Origin: SIG299 sp045593825
GTDB lineage: Bacteria > Bacillota > Clostridia > Lachnospirales > Lachnospiraceae
DNA length: 31,927 nucleotides
Direction: 5' to 3'
Assembly (NCBI GenBank): GCA_045593825.1
Contig: JAZNXI010000004.1
Coordinates: 1 to 31,927, forward strand
Position 1 is the first letter of the stretch; each line of letters starts with the position of its first letter. Shown piece after piece: positions 31,175 through 31,927 of this stretch. The translations under genes and the position numbers were made by a program. Below the pieces are notes generated by a model. It was not told the DNA's origin, did no database searches, and was given only the letters and a program-made list of their open reading frames with translations.

Positions 31175-31927
31175 TTATAAGAACTGAATTCCATTTTCTT
31201 TTGCCTTCTTCAGCACTTCGTCCGGCCAGATGGACGCCTGAACCTCAGCGATGTGAGCCTTATGTAAGAAGAACATACAAATTCTGGACTGGCCGATACC
31301 GCCGCCAACGGTGTACGGAAGCTCACGGTTTAAAATTGCTTTCTGGAACGGAAGCTTTGCTCTGTCTTCACAATTTGCCTTCTTTAACTGCTCTGCCAGG
31401 GAGTCTTCGTCCACGCGGATACCCATGGAGGAAAGCTCTAAAGCAATATCCAGAGTTGGGTAGTAAACCATGATGTCGCCGTTTAATTTCCAGTCATCAT
31501 AGTCCGGTGCTCTGCCGTCGTGCTTTTCGCCGGAGGCAAGCTTGTCGCCAATCTGCATGATAAACACTGCGCCCTTCAGCTTTGCAATGTTGTATTCTCT
31601 CTCCTTTGGAGTGCAGTTTGGATACATATTTTCAAGTTCCTGAGTAGTCACAAAAGCGATTTCCTCCGGAAGTACTTCTTCGATATACTCATATTTGTCT
31701 GCCATGTAATGCTCGGTTTCGCGAAGTGCCGCATATACCTTACGCACCACATGCTTTAAGGTTTCTACGTTACGCTCATCCTGCAGGATAATTTTTTCCC
31801 AGTCCCACTGGTCTACGAAAATGGAGTGGATGTTATCGGTGTCTTCATCACGGCGGATAGCGTTCATGTCGGTGTACAGACCCTCGCCGTAGGAGAAACC
31901 GTATGCCTTTAATGCCTGACGCTTCCA
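31175..31927 (-). CDS. asnA: Aspartate-ammonia ligase AsnA (C-terminal part, cut by window edge)
   Basis: Ammonia-dependent asparagine synthetase, related to class II tRNA synthetases. The visible 250 residues run open to the window edge with no start; the full protein is usually 330-340 residues. Recognisable parts are LYTDMNAIRRDED, HSIFVDQWDWEK, LNGDIMVYYP, LELSSMGIRVD and the C-terminal GGGIGQSRICMFFL motif that binds ATP. The sequence ends normally at 31175 and the gene shares a terminator with the converging small membrane protein gene. Confidence 0.95.
   Translation of the reverse strand, partial: WKRQALKAYGFSYGEGLYTDMNAIRRDEDTDNIHSIFVDQWDWEKIILQDERNVETLKHVVRKVYAALRETEHYMADKYEYIEEVLPEEIAFVTTQELENMYPNCTPKEREYNIAKLKGAVFIMQIGDKLASGEKHDGRAPDYDDWKLNGDIMVYYPTLDIALELSSMGIRVDEDSLAEQLKKANCEDRAKLPFQKAILNRELPYTVGGGIGQSRICMFFLHKAHIAEVQASIWPDEVLKKAKENGIQFL

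Overview
The window looks like chromosome from a member of the Lachnospiraceae or a close relative in the Clostridia. The evidence is the gene set: a class A RNase P RNA, a dgt-dnaG-rpoD-trmK cluster, a TGS-domain nucleoside kinase, cdaA-cdaR, QueH, an AsnA-type asparagine synthetase and a Csp-like S8 protease. AAGGAG-type ribosome binding sites and consensus sigma-A promoters fit this. Most of the window is core genome on the minus strand.

Layout. 1-6.8 kb (minus): rnpB 5' part, nucleoside kinase, trmK, rpoD, dnaG, dgt. This is an information-processing cluster with very short gaps. 6.8-8.15 kb: an AT-rich accessory island. It holds a broken gene remnant, a plus-strand small RNA gene with its own promoter and terminator, a PBECR4-like nuclease gene and, upstream of that gene, a promoter, about 2.6 tandem 47-nt repeats and an intrinsic terminator. 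8.15-10.26 kb (minus): zinc-ribbon protein, hisC and queH from one consensus promoter. 10.28-14.7 kb (minus): S8 peptidase, clpX and a polyprenyl glycosylphosphotransferase. 14.9-16.4 kb (plus): HtrA-like protease. 16.46-21.7 kb (minus): a tightly coupled operon of two unknown membrane proteins, the c-di-AMP cyclase cdaA, cdaR and a polysaccharide-type ABC exporter. 21.9-26.8 kb (plus): a single-polypeptide MFS transporter plus GH2 glycosidase, then a chemotaxis receptor. 26.9-27.2 kb: a noncoding element with terminal inverted repeats. 27.2-29.97 kb (minus): histidine phosphatase, a zinc-phospholipase-like protein and a MerR-methyltransferase fusion with a 19-bp-spacer promoter. 30.1-31.1 kb (plus): a small alarmone synthetase and a short membrane protein. 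The right edge cuts asnA (minus).

The best candidate for an undescribed system is the locus at 7.23-8.14 kb. It has the layout of a type III toxin-antitoxin system (promoter, tandem-repeat RNA, terminator, ribosome binding site, nuclease gene), but the protein resembles the PBECR4 family rather than an obvious ToxN. The two full repeats share two small hairpins, and one of these shows a compensatory base-pair change. A decayed copy of the repeat and a convergent small RNA lie just downstream.

All family names come from reading the translated sequences and recalling family motifs. No database search was possible.
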